Source: DSWT01 sp035373625
GTDB lineage: Bacteria > Chloroflexota > Anaerolineae > B4-G1 > SLSP01
Direction: 5' to 3'
DNA length: 64,000 bases
Assembly (NCBI GenBank): GCA_035373625.1
Contig: DAOSNS010000010.1
Span: forward strand, 53,357 to 117,356
Below are positions 33,493-42,640 of the stretch, one piece after another (position 1 is the first letter of the stretch; each line of letters begins with the position of its first letter). A program made the translations under genes and the position numbers. The notes beneath the pieces are model-generated. The model made no database searches, was not told where the DNA came from, and saw only the letters and a program-made list of their open reading frames with translations.

Positions 33493-34551
33493 TCAAACGT
33501 TGGAACGCTCCAACGCCGGGTACTCCGGCTCGAAGCCGATCAGGGCCTGCGCGCGCGCATAGCTGACCAACGTTTCACAGCCTTCCACGGGGTACTTCCA
33601 CGTGGTCACCTGCGGAAAGAAGAATTCCGCCAGCTTCTGTGAGGGAACGCCGAGCGCATTGTACTTATCGCTGATAAAGAGCGGATGACTGCCTTCATAC
33701 TCTGCCGTCAGCCCCTTTTCAATGGCCTGCGCCACATCCTCGACGTGAATGATGGCCCAGAAATCGGTGCGTCCCCAAATCAGCAATTCTTCCGGCAAGC
33801 GCGGGCCTTCGATCCAATCCCGCATCCAACGACCTGTGCCCCCGGGCCGCCATTCGTGGAACCGCTCCGCACGCCGGGCTTCCTCGCGCTCGACAATGGC
33901 GCGCAGCCGTGGTTCGCGTTTTTCCGGCGGCAGGGCCAGCAGTGCTTCAAACGCCTTGCGCGCGCCCTCTCGGAAGAACTTGATCCAGTTTCCCCAACGC
34001 AGATCGGGGTTCATCACCCCCGGAAAGCGCAAACACACACCGGAGATATTCTCCCGTCGCCAGAAATAGGCCGCCGTCTCCTCCAGCATACCTTTGGAGA
34101 AGGAATAAATGTCCGTTGTGAAGGTGGGATGTTCTTCATCAATCGGAAAATAGTGGATCGGAAACCCCTTGATGCCGAAATTGTAGCCTAAGGCGTTGAT
34201 CGAGCTGGCGCTGACCACGCGCTTGATCCCTGCATTTGCCGCGGCCTGATAGACATTGAATGTTCCGCCGCAGTTGACGCGGAAAATCTCGTGCGCCGGT
34301 GCGGGGTGTGGACTGGTATACGCTGCCAGATGCACAACGGCGTCCATACCCTCAAAAAGCGGCGCCAGGACCGCGTAATCCGTTGTATCCGCTTGATGAT
34401 ACTCCGCCCCTTTGATGGTTTCCCAATGCTGTTCCTCGATGGCCTCCGGCGCTACGCGATCGAGGATGCGCACGGCATGCCCATGCCGCAACAGGCGCGC
34501 GACAGCCACACGCCCGACATTGCCGATGCCTCCTGTGACCAGAATTCTCAT
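33493..34551 (-). CDS. NAD-dependent epimerase/dehydratase family protein
   Basis: From ATG 34551 the product begins MRILVTGGIGNVGRVAVARLL, the glycine-rich NAD site of the extended short-chain dehydrogenase family. Visible further parts are AVVHLAAYTS, NCGGTFNVYQAA, SASSINALGYN, and a Tyr-x3-Lys (YSFSK). The C-terminal half is 40 or more residues longer than in small epimerases and has charged insertions. Many such proteins act on uronic acids or sugar nucleotides, and its neighbours are sugar-acid genes. An upstream in-frame ATG at 34611 would add residues encoded by a dispersed CACCACGGAGGACACAGAG tract and is not preferred. Confidence 0.83.
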   Translation of the reverse strand: MRILVTGGIGNVGRVAVARLLRHGHAVRILDRVAPEAIEEQHWETIKGAEYHQADTTDYAVLAPLFEGMDAVVHLAAYTSPHPAPAHEIFRVNCGGTFNVYQAAANAGIKRVVSASSINALGYNFGIKGFPIHYFPIDEEHPTFTTDIYSFSKGMLEETAAYFWRRENISGVCLRFPGVMNPDLRWGNWIKFFREGARKAFEALLALPPEKREPRLRAIVEREEARRAERFHEWRPGGTGRWMRDWIEGPRLPEELLIWGRTDFWAIIHVEDVAQAIEKGLTAEYEGSHPLFISDKYNALGVPSQKLAEFFFPQVTTWKYPVEGCETLVSYARAQALIGFEPEYPALERSNV

Positions 34552-34555
34552 AAAA

Positions 34556-34582
34556 CTCTCTGTGTCCTCCGTGGTGAAAAAT
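34556..34582. repeat. Dispersed CACCACGGAGGACACAGAG-type tract
   Basis: Read on the minus strand as TTTTCACCACGGAGGACACA. A related stretch occurs at 18668-18690. It lies right before the epimerase start. Confidence 0.5.
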
Positions 34583-34767
34583 GAGCAGTACAAGTCCAAA
34601 GGTAAGAACATTGTATGACGCGCGATGAAAAAGTCAAAATGTCATTTGTCAAATCGCGCTTTTTGAGGTACATTTGCAATCACCGTCGGTTCACATGGGG
34701 CTGGGGACTGACCAGTATCCTAATCTCTAATTCCCAATCCCTAACCTATATTTTCAAGGAAGTTGCA

Positions 34768-35211
34768 ATGCCCGAATTACTTATAATCCTGATCGTCTTT
34801 GTGGTCGTGATGGTAAGCGGTATGTACGGATTCAGCGTCCTGGCCTCGAAGTTGGTGACGCACGCCATTCAGATACGCTTGAAAGCGGTCGAACAGATCA
34901 CCGCCGGCCGGGTTCCCGATGACTGGTTGCGCCCCTTCCAACGCAGAGTTGCTACGTTGCGTCAAACTGCGGCTGAAGAGGCACGTTTTTCCCGCCTGAG
35001 CAAACACATTCAAAGGCGCTGTCTGCGCAACCTTGATGAGATGATACGCTTCACGACCAGAATCAATTACACGGACAGCGCGGCTACACAGAAAGAACTT
35101 ATCGGCATCCTCAATACGTACCAGGAAGCCTGGGCAGCCAGGGACTGGCGTGAATGGATCACCGATGTTGAAAATCTGGATACCCCAACCGAAACCGGGG
35201 AAGGCATCTGA
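34768..35211 (+). CDS. Single-span membrane protein of unknown function
   Basis: The 147-residue product has one N-terminal membrane helix (ELLIILIVFVVVMVSG) and a soluble, mostly helical, basic remainder (VATLRQTAAEEARFSRLSK; RNLDEMIRFTTRINYTDSAATQKELIGIL). I do not recognise the family. The ATG at 34768 with CAAGGAAG upstream is preferred; the open frame begins at 34615 but runs through a low-complexity tract. GH27 follows after 62 bp. Confidence 0.6.
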   Translation: MPELLIILIVFVVVMVSGMYGFSVLASKLVTHAIQIRLKAVEQITAGRVPDDWLRPFQRRVATLRQTAAEEARFSRLSKHIQRRCLRNLDEMIRFTTRINYTDSAATQKELIGILNTYQEAWAARDWREWITDVENLDTPTETGEGI

Positions 35212-35273
35212 ACGTTGGAACGTTCTAACGTGACGACATTCCAACGTATATCACATCATCAAAGGAGACAAAA

Positions 35274-36404
35274 ATGTTAGCACAAACACCCCCAATGGGT
35301 TGGAACAGTTGGAACACCTTCGGCGGCAATATCCACGAGGACCTCGTCCGCGAGACCGCCGACGCCTTCATCCGCGAGGGCCTCAAGGATGCGGGCTACG
35401 AGTATGTCGTCATTGACGATATTTGGGAGGCCGAGGCGCGCGTGAACGGGCGGTTGACCTGGGACACGACAAAGTTTCCTCACGGCATGCCCGCATTGGC
35501 AGAATACGTCCACAGCAAGGGGCTGAAGTTCGGCATCTACTCATGCGCAGGGAGCCACACCTGCGCCGGCAAACCGGCCAGTTATGGCTACGAAGAAGTG
35601 GACGCACAAACCTTCGCCGAATGGGGCGTGGATTTTCTCAAATACGATTTCTGCTTTGCCCCGGCCGGCGTGGACGGGCCAAAACTCTATCAGCGCATGG
35701 GTCAGGCGTTGCGAGCAACAGGCCGCGAAATCCTTTTCAGCGTGTGCGAGTGGGGCACTAACAAACCCTGGGAATGGGGCGCGAAGGTCGGCGCGCACAT
35801 GTGGCGCACCACCGGCGACATCGCCGATTCCTGGGCCTCCATTGTAGATATCGGCTTCAATCGGCAGGCCGGACTTGAAGCCTACGCCGGGCCGGGTCAC
35901 TGGAACGATCCCGATATGCTGGTGGTGGGGATGTACGGCAAAGGTAACGTCGCGCAAGGCGGTTGCACTGACGCCGAATACCGCAGCCACTTCAGCCTGT
36001 GGTGCCTGCTCGCCGCACCGCTGATGCTCGGTTGCGATGTGCGCGCGATGAGCCAGACCGTCCGCGATATCGTGCTCAACCGCGAGGTGATCGCGGTGAA
36101 TCAAGACCCACTCGGACGCCAGGGCTATCGCGTCGGCAAGACGGACTGGGCCTGGGAGATCGTCGAAACCTGGGCCAAGCCACTCCACGATGGCAGTATC
36201 GCCGTGGGGCTGTTCAACCTGGGTGAACGTAACCAACGCCGTGCCAACGTAGCCTGGGAAGCCCTGGGGCTGCACGACCGTCGTCCCTGTAAGGTGCGCG
36301 ACCTGTGGAAGGGCGAGGATTTAGGCATCTTCACCGGCGATTTCTCGACGCTCGTTGACAGCCACGATGTCGCGTTGGTAAAACTGACGCCGGTACGAGG
36401 GTAA
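35274..36404 (+). CDS. Alpha-galactosidase, glycoside hydrolase family 27
   Basis: A 376-residue GH27 enzyme: TPPMGWNSWNTFG at the N-terminus, YEYVVIDDIWEAE, FGIYSCAGSHTCAGKPASYGYE, the nucleophile region FLKYDFC (D125), WRTTGDIADSW (acid/base D182 by alignment with human alpha-galactosidase A), and PGHWNDPDMLVVG. There is no signal peptide, so it acts inside the cell on imported galactosides. A C-terminal beta-sandwich follows. AAAGGAG precedes the ATG. Neighbours are galactonate-type dehydratase and epimerase genes. Confidence 0.93.
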   Translation: MLAQTPPMGWNSWNTFGGNIHEDLVRETADAFIREGLKDAGYEYVVIDDIWEAEARVNGRLTWDTTKFPHGMPALAEYVHSKGLKFGIYSCAGSHTCAGKPASYGYEEVDAQTFAEWGVDFLKYDFCFAPAGVDGPKLYQRMGQALRATGREILFSVCEWGTNKPWEWGAKVGAHMWRTTGDIADSWASIVDIGFNRQAGLEAYAGPGHWNDPDMLVVGMYGKGNVAQGGCTDAEYRSHFSLWCLLAAPLMLGCDVRAMSQTVRDIVLNREVIAVNQDPLGRQGYRVGKTDWAWEIVETWAKPLHDGSIAVGLFNLGERNQRRANVAWEALGLHDRRPCKVRDLWKGEDLGIFTGDFSTLVDSHDVALVKLTPVRG

Positions 36405-36555
36405 TCTCACCACAGAAACATAGACTCAGTGGCGATGGTTCATGACAGGTTGGCGTGCGCGCCGGGCTGGCAGGTACGGCATTGGCCCAACAACTTGGTC
36501 ACGTTTGAACGATGAATAAGACACCCTCGTCAATGGAGCTTGCAATCACCCTCGT

Positions 36556-37341
36556 TCAAAACACCACGTTGGATTTATACTCCACGAGCGTCTCCTCTTC
36601 CTCTGTCAGGATTTGATGAGGGGACTGACGGCTGATGGTGTAAGAGCGACGGATGAACCCGCCCCAGTTGGTGAAGATAACCACGCGCACCGTCACCGTG
36701 TCCGTGCCCATTTCGACCACCGGTGCGACATTGAGTTTGCGCGCTGCACGCTTCACGTTGGCGGGGAGTTCCTGGCCGAACATGGTAGGCCGCGAGAGGA
36801 GCGCTTCGAGGGCCTCCGGCGTGCAGATGATCTGGGTGTCGTTGTAGGCGGCGTGCCAGTAGAGGTAGAACTGGCTGCCCATGATGCGCAAGACAACGAA
36901 TTGAAAAAAGCCTTCGGGAGTGCCGTCTACCTGAATGTGATCCAGGTAGGGACCTGCTGCGCCCCGCTCATTCGCTTCGGTGTATTCGGCGACAGTGCGA
37001 TAGGCCGGCTCGTCCGCTTTCCTGGCGTACAACACCGGCAGTCCGCCCAGAGGATCCAGCTGATAGACGTAATCGAGGACGTAGCCCGGTTCCATTGAAA
37101 GGTGCTGCAGCACGGTAAAGTACTGGGAAACGTCAAACTCGTCGCCGGTTCTGGCCGGGTTGTCGCCCTTGAAATGCTCCGGGAAGGACAGATCTTGCCG
37201 GAGTTCCACCATTGCATCCACCGTGCGCTGCGCCTCGGTGGCATCCGGCAAGGGTGTGGAGGTAGGTTTGAATAAAGCGCACGCCAGCATCACAAGCCCG
37301 ATAACCATTAGAATCACAAGCATCGAGTAGTGTCTATCCAT
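36556..37341 (-). CDS. Lipoprotein of unknown function
   Basis: A 261-residue product with a signal peptide and lipobox LVMLAC at the N-terminus (C21 predicted), then a PTSTP stretch and a mixed alpha/beta domain. AAGGAGC lies before the ATG. No family recognised. It has motifs such as FFQFVVLRIMGSQFYLYWHA and TVRVVIFTNWGGFIRRSY. Confidence 0.7.
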   Translation of the reverse strand: MDRHYSMLVILMVIGLVMLACALFKPTSTPLPDATEAQRTVDAMVELRQDLSFPEHFKGDNPARTGDEFDVSQYFTVLQHLSMEPGYVLDYVYQLDPLGGLPVLYARKADEPAYRTVAEYTEANERGAAGPYLDHIQVDGTPEGFFQFVVLRIMGSQFYLYWHAAYNDTQIICTPEALEALLSRPTMFGQELPANVKRAARKLNVAPVVEMGTDTVTVRVVIFTNWGGFIRRSYTISRQSPHQILTEEEETLVEYKSNVVF

Positions 37342-37903
37342 ACTTGCTCCTTTCCCTCAGAAGATAGGCTTACCTCCTGACCTCACCCAGGAGAACCGGC
37401 ATCAAACGGTTTTTTGCCACGAATGACACGAATGTTCACTGATTTGTAACCGCTCAGTTGGCAGGTCTCCTTCCCAAACGTGGCCGAGGGGTAACCGCAT
37501 TGGTCATAGTGAAGTTAGCATACCCCAGCCCCGCTCAAAAGTCAAGGTCTGTTGTCTGTAGGGCTTAATTATTCTCGTTACAGTGACTTCATCTGGCTTC
37601 GAGCGGATCGCCAGATCCGCGTTTCCTGAGCTTCGAGCGGATCGCCAGATCCGCGTTTCTCATCAGATAAGGCCATGCCTCTGAAAGAGCAAGGGTTGCA
37701 TTTGCCCAAACATCTGGTAGGATTGTTTCTGCTGATTATGGTGGCGGCATTGCCGGAACATCAAGGACGCCGCCGGATTGCTACGAAAGGCAAACTGCTC
37801 AAAGAATTTGTGCCAGAGGGACGAGATAACCCGCGTGGAGCTGTCCCCATTACCTGGCTAACCCCTATGGAGAGAACGCGGGGAACAAGGAGTAAGACGC
37901 GAT
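37342..37903. other. Intergenic region with repeat copy C; no gene supported
   Basis: Holds a TTGCCACGAATGACACGAAT tract (37413-37432), then dispersed repeat copy C (37566-37665) in two tandem halves. An open frame at 37675-38004 lacks a ribosome site and family features and overlaps the esterase start, so it is not called. Confidence 0.5.
37566..37665 (+). repeat. Dispersed repeat copy C
   Basis: Has TTATTCTCGTTACAGTGACT then two tandem halves with CTTCGAGCGGATCGCCAGAT. GCGGATC and GATCCGC can form a hairpin. Confidence 0.8.
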
Positions 37904-38827
37904 TTGAAGAAGAACATCTTGACAGGCACAAAGATACGGCGTATCATCGGCATCGTTGCGGGCGCACCGCTGCTGCTTGTTCTGGCGTATGTTTTAGCGG
38001 ATAGGACAAACGGCCAGATCATATCTTCCGGCGTGCGGCGGAAATATCTGCTGTACGTGCCACCGCGCTACGACCCGACCACCCCAACGCCACTGGTCAT
38101 CACCATCCACGGCTTTGCCCAATGGCCCGCCAACCAAAGAGACATCAGCAAATGGAACACGTTGGCGGATGAGAACGGCTTCATCGTCGTTTATCCGTCG
38201 GGCAGCGGCTTCCCCAAACGGTGGGGCGCGCACGGCATCACCGACTCGCTGAATCCGCAGATGCAAGATGTTACGTTCATCTCTGACTTGATTGACAAGC
38301 TGGAAAGTGAGTACAACATTGACCCCACCCGCGTCTACGTCAACGGGTTATCGAACGGTGGGGGAATGTCCTATCTACTGGCATGCAAACTCTCCGAACG
38401 CATCGCGGCCTTCGGGACGGTTGCCGGCGCGCACCTCTATCCCCTTGATGCATGCCATCCCACTTACCCTGTCCCGATGATCGCGTTTCACGGCACCGCC
38501 GATCCGATTGTCCCTTACAATGGTGGCCCGTCGCGGATGTTCGACATTCCCTTCCCTGTTATCCCGGACTGGGTGGCGCGCTATGCCGCGCGAAACGGCT
38601 GTGCTGCCACCCCGGTTGCACTGCCCACACAGGGCGAAGTCAGCGGCATCCGGTACAAAGCGTGCGATGCCGGCGCCGAAGTGCATTTCTACACCATCCA
38701 CGGCGGCGGACACACGTGGCCGGGCGGCGGGCGCCTGCCCAAAGCCGTTGTCGGGCACACCACGCAGGACATTGACGCCACCCGGACGATGTGGGACTTC
38801 TTCAAACAGTACACGCGCACACGCTAA
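37904..38827 (+). CDS. Esterase of the PHB depolymerase/feruloyl esterase type (CE1-like)
   Basis: A 307-residue alpha/beta hydrolase with an N-terminal membrane anchor (about 13-31), LVITIHGFAQWPANQ (oxyanion region), YVNGLSNGGGMSYLLA with nucleophile S150, HGTADPIVPYNGG with D200 and HGGGHTWPGG with H270. Ser-Asp-His are in the correct order and spacing for CE1/LpqC-like enzymes that remove acetyl or feruloyl groups from plant polysaccharides or cleave polyesters. The frame starts at TTG 37904; AAGGAG is upstream, somewhat far (about 11 bases), so the start is tentative. The anchor suggests action at the cell surface. Confidence 0.85.
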   Translation: MKKNILTGTKIRRIIGIVAGAPLLLVLAYVLADRTNGQIISSGVRRKYLLYVPPRYDPTTPTPLVITIHGFAQWPANQRDISKWNTLADENGFIVVYPSGSGFPKRWGAHGITDSLNPQMQDVTFISDLIDKLESEYNIDPTRVYVNGLSNGGGMSYLLACKLSERIAAFGTVAGAHLYPLDACHPTYPVPMIAFHGTADPIVPYNGGPSRMFDIPFPVIPDWVARYAARNGCAATPVALPTQGEVSGIRYKACDAGAEVHFYTIHGGGHTWPGGGRLPKAVVGHTTQDIDATRTMWDFFKQYTRTR

Positions 38828-38900
38828 CTGTCAACGAATTAAACGGATCGAACGGATTTCTATCCTGAAATCATTCACGTAGCACAGCATCAACTGACAA

Positions 38901-39043
38901 AAACGACTACAGGACTAACGACCACAAGACTAACGACCACAAGACTAACGACCACAAGACTAACGACTACAAGACTAACGACCACAAGACTAACGACTAC
39001 AAGACTAACGACTAACTAACGACTAAACTAACGACTATCAAAC
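38901..39043 (+). repeat. 15-bp tandem repeat (AAGACTAACGACYAC) before the aldo/keto reductase gene
   Basis: About nine imperfect copies run up to the ribosome site AAGGAG. Similar tracts lie at 47658-47731 and 63358-63400, each just before a start codon. Confidence 0.9.
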
Positions 39044-39054
39044 TAAGGAGAGCC

Positions 39055-40173
39055 ATGATCTATCGAGAATTAGGAAAAACCGGATACAAAGTTTCACAAT
39101 TAGGCTTCGGGGCGATGCGTCTGCCGATGACGGAAGTGAACGGCGTGCAGGTGGTGGACCGCGAGCTGGCGATCCCGATGATCCACCGCGCGTTCGAGGC
39201 CGGCGTGAACTACATTGACACGGCGGTTGGCTACTGCAACGAGGACAGCCAGCGCGTTGTCGGTGAGGCCCTGAAGGGCTGGCGCGACAAAATCGTCGTC
39301 TCGACCAAAAACCACTACTACGGCGAAGATGAAGCGGCGTGGTGGACGAACCTGGAAAACAGTCTGCAACGGCTGGATGTGGAATACATTGACATCTACA
39401 ACCACCACGGCATCAACTGGGATCGCTACGTCAACGCTGTGGAACCGCGCATCAGCAAGTGGATGCAAAAAGCCAAAGATCAGGGCCTGATCAAGCACAT
39501 CTGCACCTCGTTTCACGACACCAACGAGGCATTGATGAAACTGATTGACACCGGCTATTTCGAGTCCATCACCCTGCAATACAATCTGCTCAACCGCGAT
39601 CTCGAAGAAGGCATCGCTTACGCCAAAGCGAAGGGCGTCGGCGTGGTGGTGATGGGGCCGGTCGCCGGTGGCCGGCTGGGGGTGCGGTCGGAGGTGCTGG
39701 CGAACCTGATCCCCGGCATCAGCCGCGTGCCGGAGCTGGCGCTGCGCTTCGTGCTCTCTAACCCTAACGTGACGGTGGCCCTTTCGGGCATGAGCACCAT
39801 GCAAATGGTGGAAGAGAATGTCGCCATTGCCGCGGACACGGTCAGCCTGACAGAAGAAGACAAGGCCATCATCCGCGAGCATGTAGCCCGCCTCGCCGAG
39901 ATGGCGAAGCTCTACTGCACCGGCTGCAAATACTGCCAGCCCTGTCCGCAAGAGGTCAACATCCCCCACATCTTTGAGCTATACAACCTGGGCCAGGTCT
40001 ACGGTCTGTGGGAATACGCCAAAAACGACTATGCCACCTTCCCCAACAGCCCCTGGATCGGTGGCAAGCAGGCGGATGCCTGCATCGAGTGCGGCGAGTG
40101 CGAGACCAAGTGCCCACAGAACATCCAGATTCGGGAGCAACTCAAGGCCGCGCATGCAGCACTGACAGCGTAG
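39055..40173 (+). CDS. Aldo/keto reductase with C-terminal 4Fe-4S ferredoxin domain
   Basis: Residues 1-270 are an aldo/keto reductase barrel (GKTGYKVSQLGFGAMRLP; D55, Y60 and K85 at the usual catalytic places). The C-terminal 100 residues hold two 4Fe-4S clusters: C288-x2-C291-x2-C294-x2-C297-P and C343-x2-C346-x2-C349-x3-C353-P. The combination is typical of a large group of anaerobe-associated oxidoreductases of uncertain substrate. The clusters could pass electrons to or from the NAD(P)H site. AAGGAGAG precedes the ATG, immediately after the 15-bp repeat tract. Confidence 0.9.
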   Translation: MIYRELGKTGYKVSQLGFGAMRLPMTEVNGVQVVDRELAIPMIHRAFEAGVNYIDTAVGYCNEDSQRVVGEALKGWRDKIVVSTKNHYYGEDEAAWWTNLENSLQRLDVEYIDIYNHHGINWDRYVNAVEPRISKWMQKAKDQGLIKHICTSFHDTNEALMKLIDTGYFESITLQYNLLNRDLEEGIAYAKAKGVGVVVMGPVAGGRLGVRSEVLANLIPGISRVPELALRFVLSNPNVTVALSGMSTMQMVEENVAIAADTVSLTEEDKAIIREHVARLAEMAKLYCTGCKYCQPCPQEVNIPHIFELYNLGQVYGLWEYAKNDYATFPNSPWIGGKQADACIECGECETKCPQNIQIREQLKAAHAALTA

Positions 40174-40634
40174 AAGCGAGCATTTCTCTTTATGAAGCTC
40201 CTGAGTTTGTCCTTACCCTGCGGCCTACCACAGTCGCTTCCCTGCCCCCACGCCTGTAGAGAGCCGCACACGCCATCCTGTTGGCGCGCATCGCGGCGCG
40301 CGATCCGGCGCTCGCCGCGATGCTCCACTTTCAAGACCCGGGGACAAACCCGGCCACTCCCCTTGCCGGAATTGTTCTTCGGAAGCCTGATCAAACGCTA
40401 TGCCGGCGAAATGGTTGGCATCAGCCACTTCAGCCTGCGCAGCGCGCCGGAGTGGGATCGCGGACAAGGTGAACGTCGAGGATTGCGCACCCACACTGCG
40501 CTCAACCGCGACCGCTACTGGCTATCGGCGCTGAGCCTGTTGGCAGCGTTCGCCCTCTATGCCGGCGTCCGCGCTCAAACACCGATGGGGATGGGGCAGG
40601 TTCGTTTAACAGAAGACAACGTTGAGTAAGCCCT
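40174..40634. other. Intergenic region containing a probable decayed gene
   Basis: See the separate pseudogene entry. No RNA or promoter is apparent. Confidence 0.4.
40275..40629 (+). pseudogene. Possible decayed gene of unknown family, frameshifted
   Basis: One frame encodes AILLARIAARDPALAAMLHFQ (about 40272-40340); the next frame continues with LPELFFGSLIKRYAGEMVGI and a hydrophobic helix near LSALSLLAAFALYAG before a stop at 40627-40629. The two halves read like one protein split by a single-base shift near 40360. I do not recognise a family. No ribosome site or start was found, so it is listed as tentative. Confidence 0.35.
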
Positions 40635-41606
40635 ATGGAACATATACACTCTTCTCCACACAATTTCTTCACCGCTTACAGCCTGGAACGCCTGGATGAA
40701 CAGTGCAAAGACCCCACCTGGGTCGCCGCACAACTGACCCGGCCTGAAGCGCGTTTTTTGCCGGTGTGGCGCATGCAAAACCTGATGGCCGACGCCACCC
40801 ACCCTGCGTTACTGACGAGCGAAGAGGCCGCGCCCTTTCTCCCACAAGCCGAAAGCGTCACCATCTTGGGGCGGGCAAACGGTCTCGTTTACATCAGCTT
40901 TGCCCTTCCGCCGACCGACTTGCCTGATGCCCTCAATGCGTATGGAACGTTTCGGGAACTTCGCAGCCTGGCGGTATGGCTGAGCGCGCTCGATGGCGGA
41001 TTGCTGGCCTACGCGCGGGCCATGGCGCACTGGCACCATCAACAACGCTTCTGTGGTGTGTGTGGTCATCCCACCGACAGTACCTGGGGCGGTCACCTGC
41101 GCCGCTGTAGCAACCCGCTGTGCTGTCAACAGCACTTTCCACGCACCGACCCGGCGATCATCGTCTGCACCACCTGCGGCGAGCGGGTTTTGCTTGGACG
41201 GAAGCCCGAATGGACCAAAGGTCGCTATTCCAACATCGCCGGCTTTGTTGCACCGGGGGAAAGCCTGGAAGACGCCGTCATCCGCGAGGTGCAGGAAGAG
41301 ACCGGCGCCCGCGTCGTCGCCGTGCAGTACCACTCCTCGCAACCGTGGCCCTTCCCCGGCTCGTTGATGATCGGGTTCACCGCCACAGCCGCCGATGACA
41401 CCCTCTGCACCGGGCCGGGGTGCAGCGATGGCGAACTGGAGGATTTCCGCTGGTTCACCCGCGCCGAAATCCGCCGGGGCCTCGAAAACGGCACGCTGGG
41501 CCTGCCTTCGCGCGTCTCCATCTCCTTCCGCCTCATCGAAGACTGGTTCGACGCCGGCGATCAGGGCCACCTGGCCCCACTGAAGATGCGTTACAACCCG
41601 GACTGA
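40635..41606 (+). CDS. nudC: NAD(H) pyrophosphatase/mRNA-decapping NudC-like hydrolase
   Basis: A 323-residue NudC-like protein: an N-terminal domain, a zinc ribbon with C140, C143, C158 and C163 (RFCGVCG and CSNPLC), a Nudix box at 203-224 (GFVAPGESLEDAVIREVQEE then TG), and the NudC-specific SQPWPFP motif at 235-241. NudC cleaves NADH to NMNH and AMP and removes NAD caps from RNA. The ATG at 40635 has only a weak ribosome site. Confidence 0.9.
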   Translation: MEHIHSSPHNFFTAYSLERLDEQCKDPTWVAAQLTRPEARFLPVWRMQNLMADATHPALLTSEEAAPFLPQAESVTILGRANGLVYISFALPPTDLPDALNAYGTFRELRSLAVWLSALDGGLLAYARAMAHWHHQQRFCGVCGHPTDSTWGGHLRRCSNPLCCQQHFPRTDPAIIVCTTCGERVLLGRKPEWTKGRYSNIAGFVAPGESLEDAVIREVQEETGARVVAVQYHSSQPWPFPGSLMIGFTATAADDTLCTGPGCSDGELEDFRWFTRAEIRRGLENGTLGLPSRVSISFRLIEDWFDAGDQGHLAPLKMRYNPD

Positions 41607-41664
41607 GGTCGGTTCTTTAGGACCTTAGCCGTGAAACGCCTGCACATCGGACAGGAAAATTCAC

Positions 41665-42375
41665 CTACGCCCACTGCACGCACGCCAGCCAATCTGACAG
41701 AGCGTTGAGCAGGCGCGTCATCACCCGTCGCGCCTGCTCCTTGAAAAATGCCACGGAGCCATCATAGGCCTCACCGCCATCAGGGCCTACAAGATCGGTC
41801 ACGCCGCGCAGGATGAGGCAGCGCACGCCGTTGCGCACTGCGACATAGGCAATCGCGCCGGATTCCCAATCGCCGGCCACCGCGCCGAAGCGCGCCTGCA
41901 GGGCGGGGACTTCTTCCGCCACCAGATCACGGTCGGCGGAAAGCAGCAGGCCACGATGCACAGGCATGGGATAGGGTTCCACCAGCCACGATAAGTCCAG
42001 ACGGGTTGCGTAATGAGCCAGCGCCGCGTCGGGGTCCCCCATCTGCTCGATGATGTCATAGACGAGTGTGCGATCGGCGAGCACCACCGCCTCGCGCGCA
42101 ATCGCCCCCTTGAAGCCCCCGCACGTCCCCAGATTGACGATGAGCTGTGGTTGCCACCGATCAATCACGTACTGGGTCGCTGCAGCAGCCGCAATCTTGC
42201 CCCACCCCTCGTGGAAGAAGAGCACCGGCTCCGCCTGTCCGTTGACCTCAACCGGCGCGATGCACCATTCTTGATAGGGCGAACTCTGCAAACCGTTGTG
42301 CGTCACATACTCCCGCACCACATCCCATTCTTGCCCTGCCGAAACCACCACAGCAATCCGAATTTTTTCGATCAC
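41665..42375 (-). CDS. Nucleoside phosphorylase/MTA-SAH nucleosidase family protein
   Basis: Starting at GTG 42375 (AGGAG upstream), the 236-residue product begins VIEKIRIAVVVSAGQEWDVV and has LIVNLGTCGGFKG, the family strand with GTAG-like NLGT, and AGDWESGAIAYVAVRNGV near the end, where the glutamate corresponds to the D/E-x-x-x-x-A pattern around the ribose-binding site of MTA/SAH nucleosidases and purine phosphorylases. It releases a base from a nucleoside; the exact substrate is unclear. Confidence 0.8.
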   Translation of the reverse strand: MIEKIRIAVVVSAGQEWDVVREYVTHNGLQSSPYQEWCIAPVEVNGQAEPVLFFHEGWGKIAAAAATQYVIDRWQPQLIVNLGTCGGFKGAIAREAVVLADRTLVYDIIEQMGDPDAALAHYATRLDLSWLVEPYPMPVHRGLLLSADRDLVAEEVPALQARFGAVAGDWESGAIAYVAVRNGVRCLILRGVTDLVGPDGGEAYDGSVAFFKEQARRVMTRLLNALSDWLACVQWA

Positions 42376-42475
42376 AGGTATCTCCTCCAAGTAAGAATCA
42401 ACAAATCAAAGAAGCAGGGAATCGGTGAACCAGAAGTATAACCGAAAATCAAAAAACCCATCCCATACAGTGATG

Positions 42476-42578
42476 AGAAACGCGGATCTGGCGATCCGCT
42501 CGAAGCTCGAGAAACGCGGATCTGGCATCCGCTCGAAGCCAGATGAGGTCACTGTAACGAGAATGATAAAGCCCTACC
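42476..42578 (-). repeat. Dispersed repeat copy D
   Basis: Two tandem halves of GAAACGCGGATCTGGC with GATCCGCTCGAAGC, then CACTGTAACGAGAATGATAA. It is a reverse-oriented counterpart of copy C. Confidence 0.8.
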
Positions 42579-42583
42579 CCAAC

Positions 42584-42611
42584 TTGTGACTCCCTGAGAA
42601 ACCCGTATAAT
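42584..42611 (+). promoter_or_regulatory. Promoter of the CYTH-CHAD/adk unit
   Basis: TTGTGA (42584-42589), 16 bp, TATAAT (42606-42611). Transcription would begin at about 42618, which argues against the ATG at 42617 and for that at 42641. Confidence 0.65.
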
Positions 42612-42640
42612 GGAATATGAAACTGCCGCGGGAAGGTGCC

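Noticed and set aside
37675..38004. 109-codon frame before the esterase
   Set aside because: No ribosome site, runs into the esterase gene in another frame, no recognised family; kept only as part of an intergenic note.
38901..39043. CRISPR or variable-number toxin locus
   Set aside because: 15-bp unit, no spacers, no cas genes; treated as a tandem repeat.
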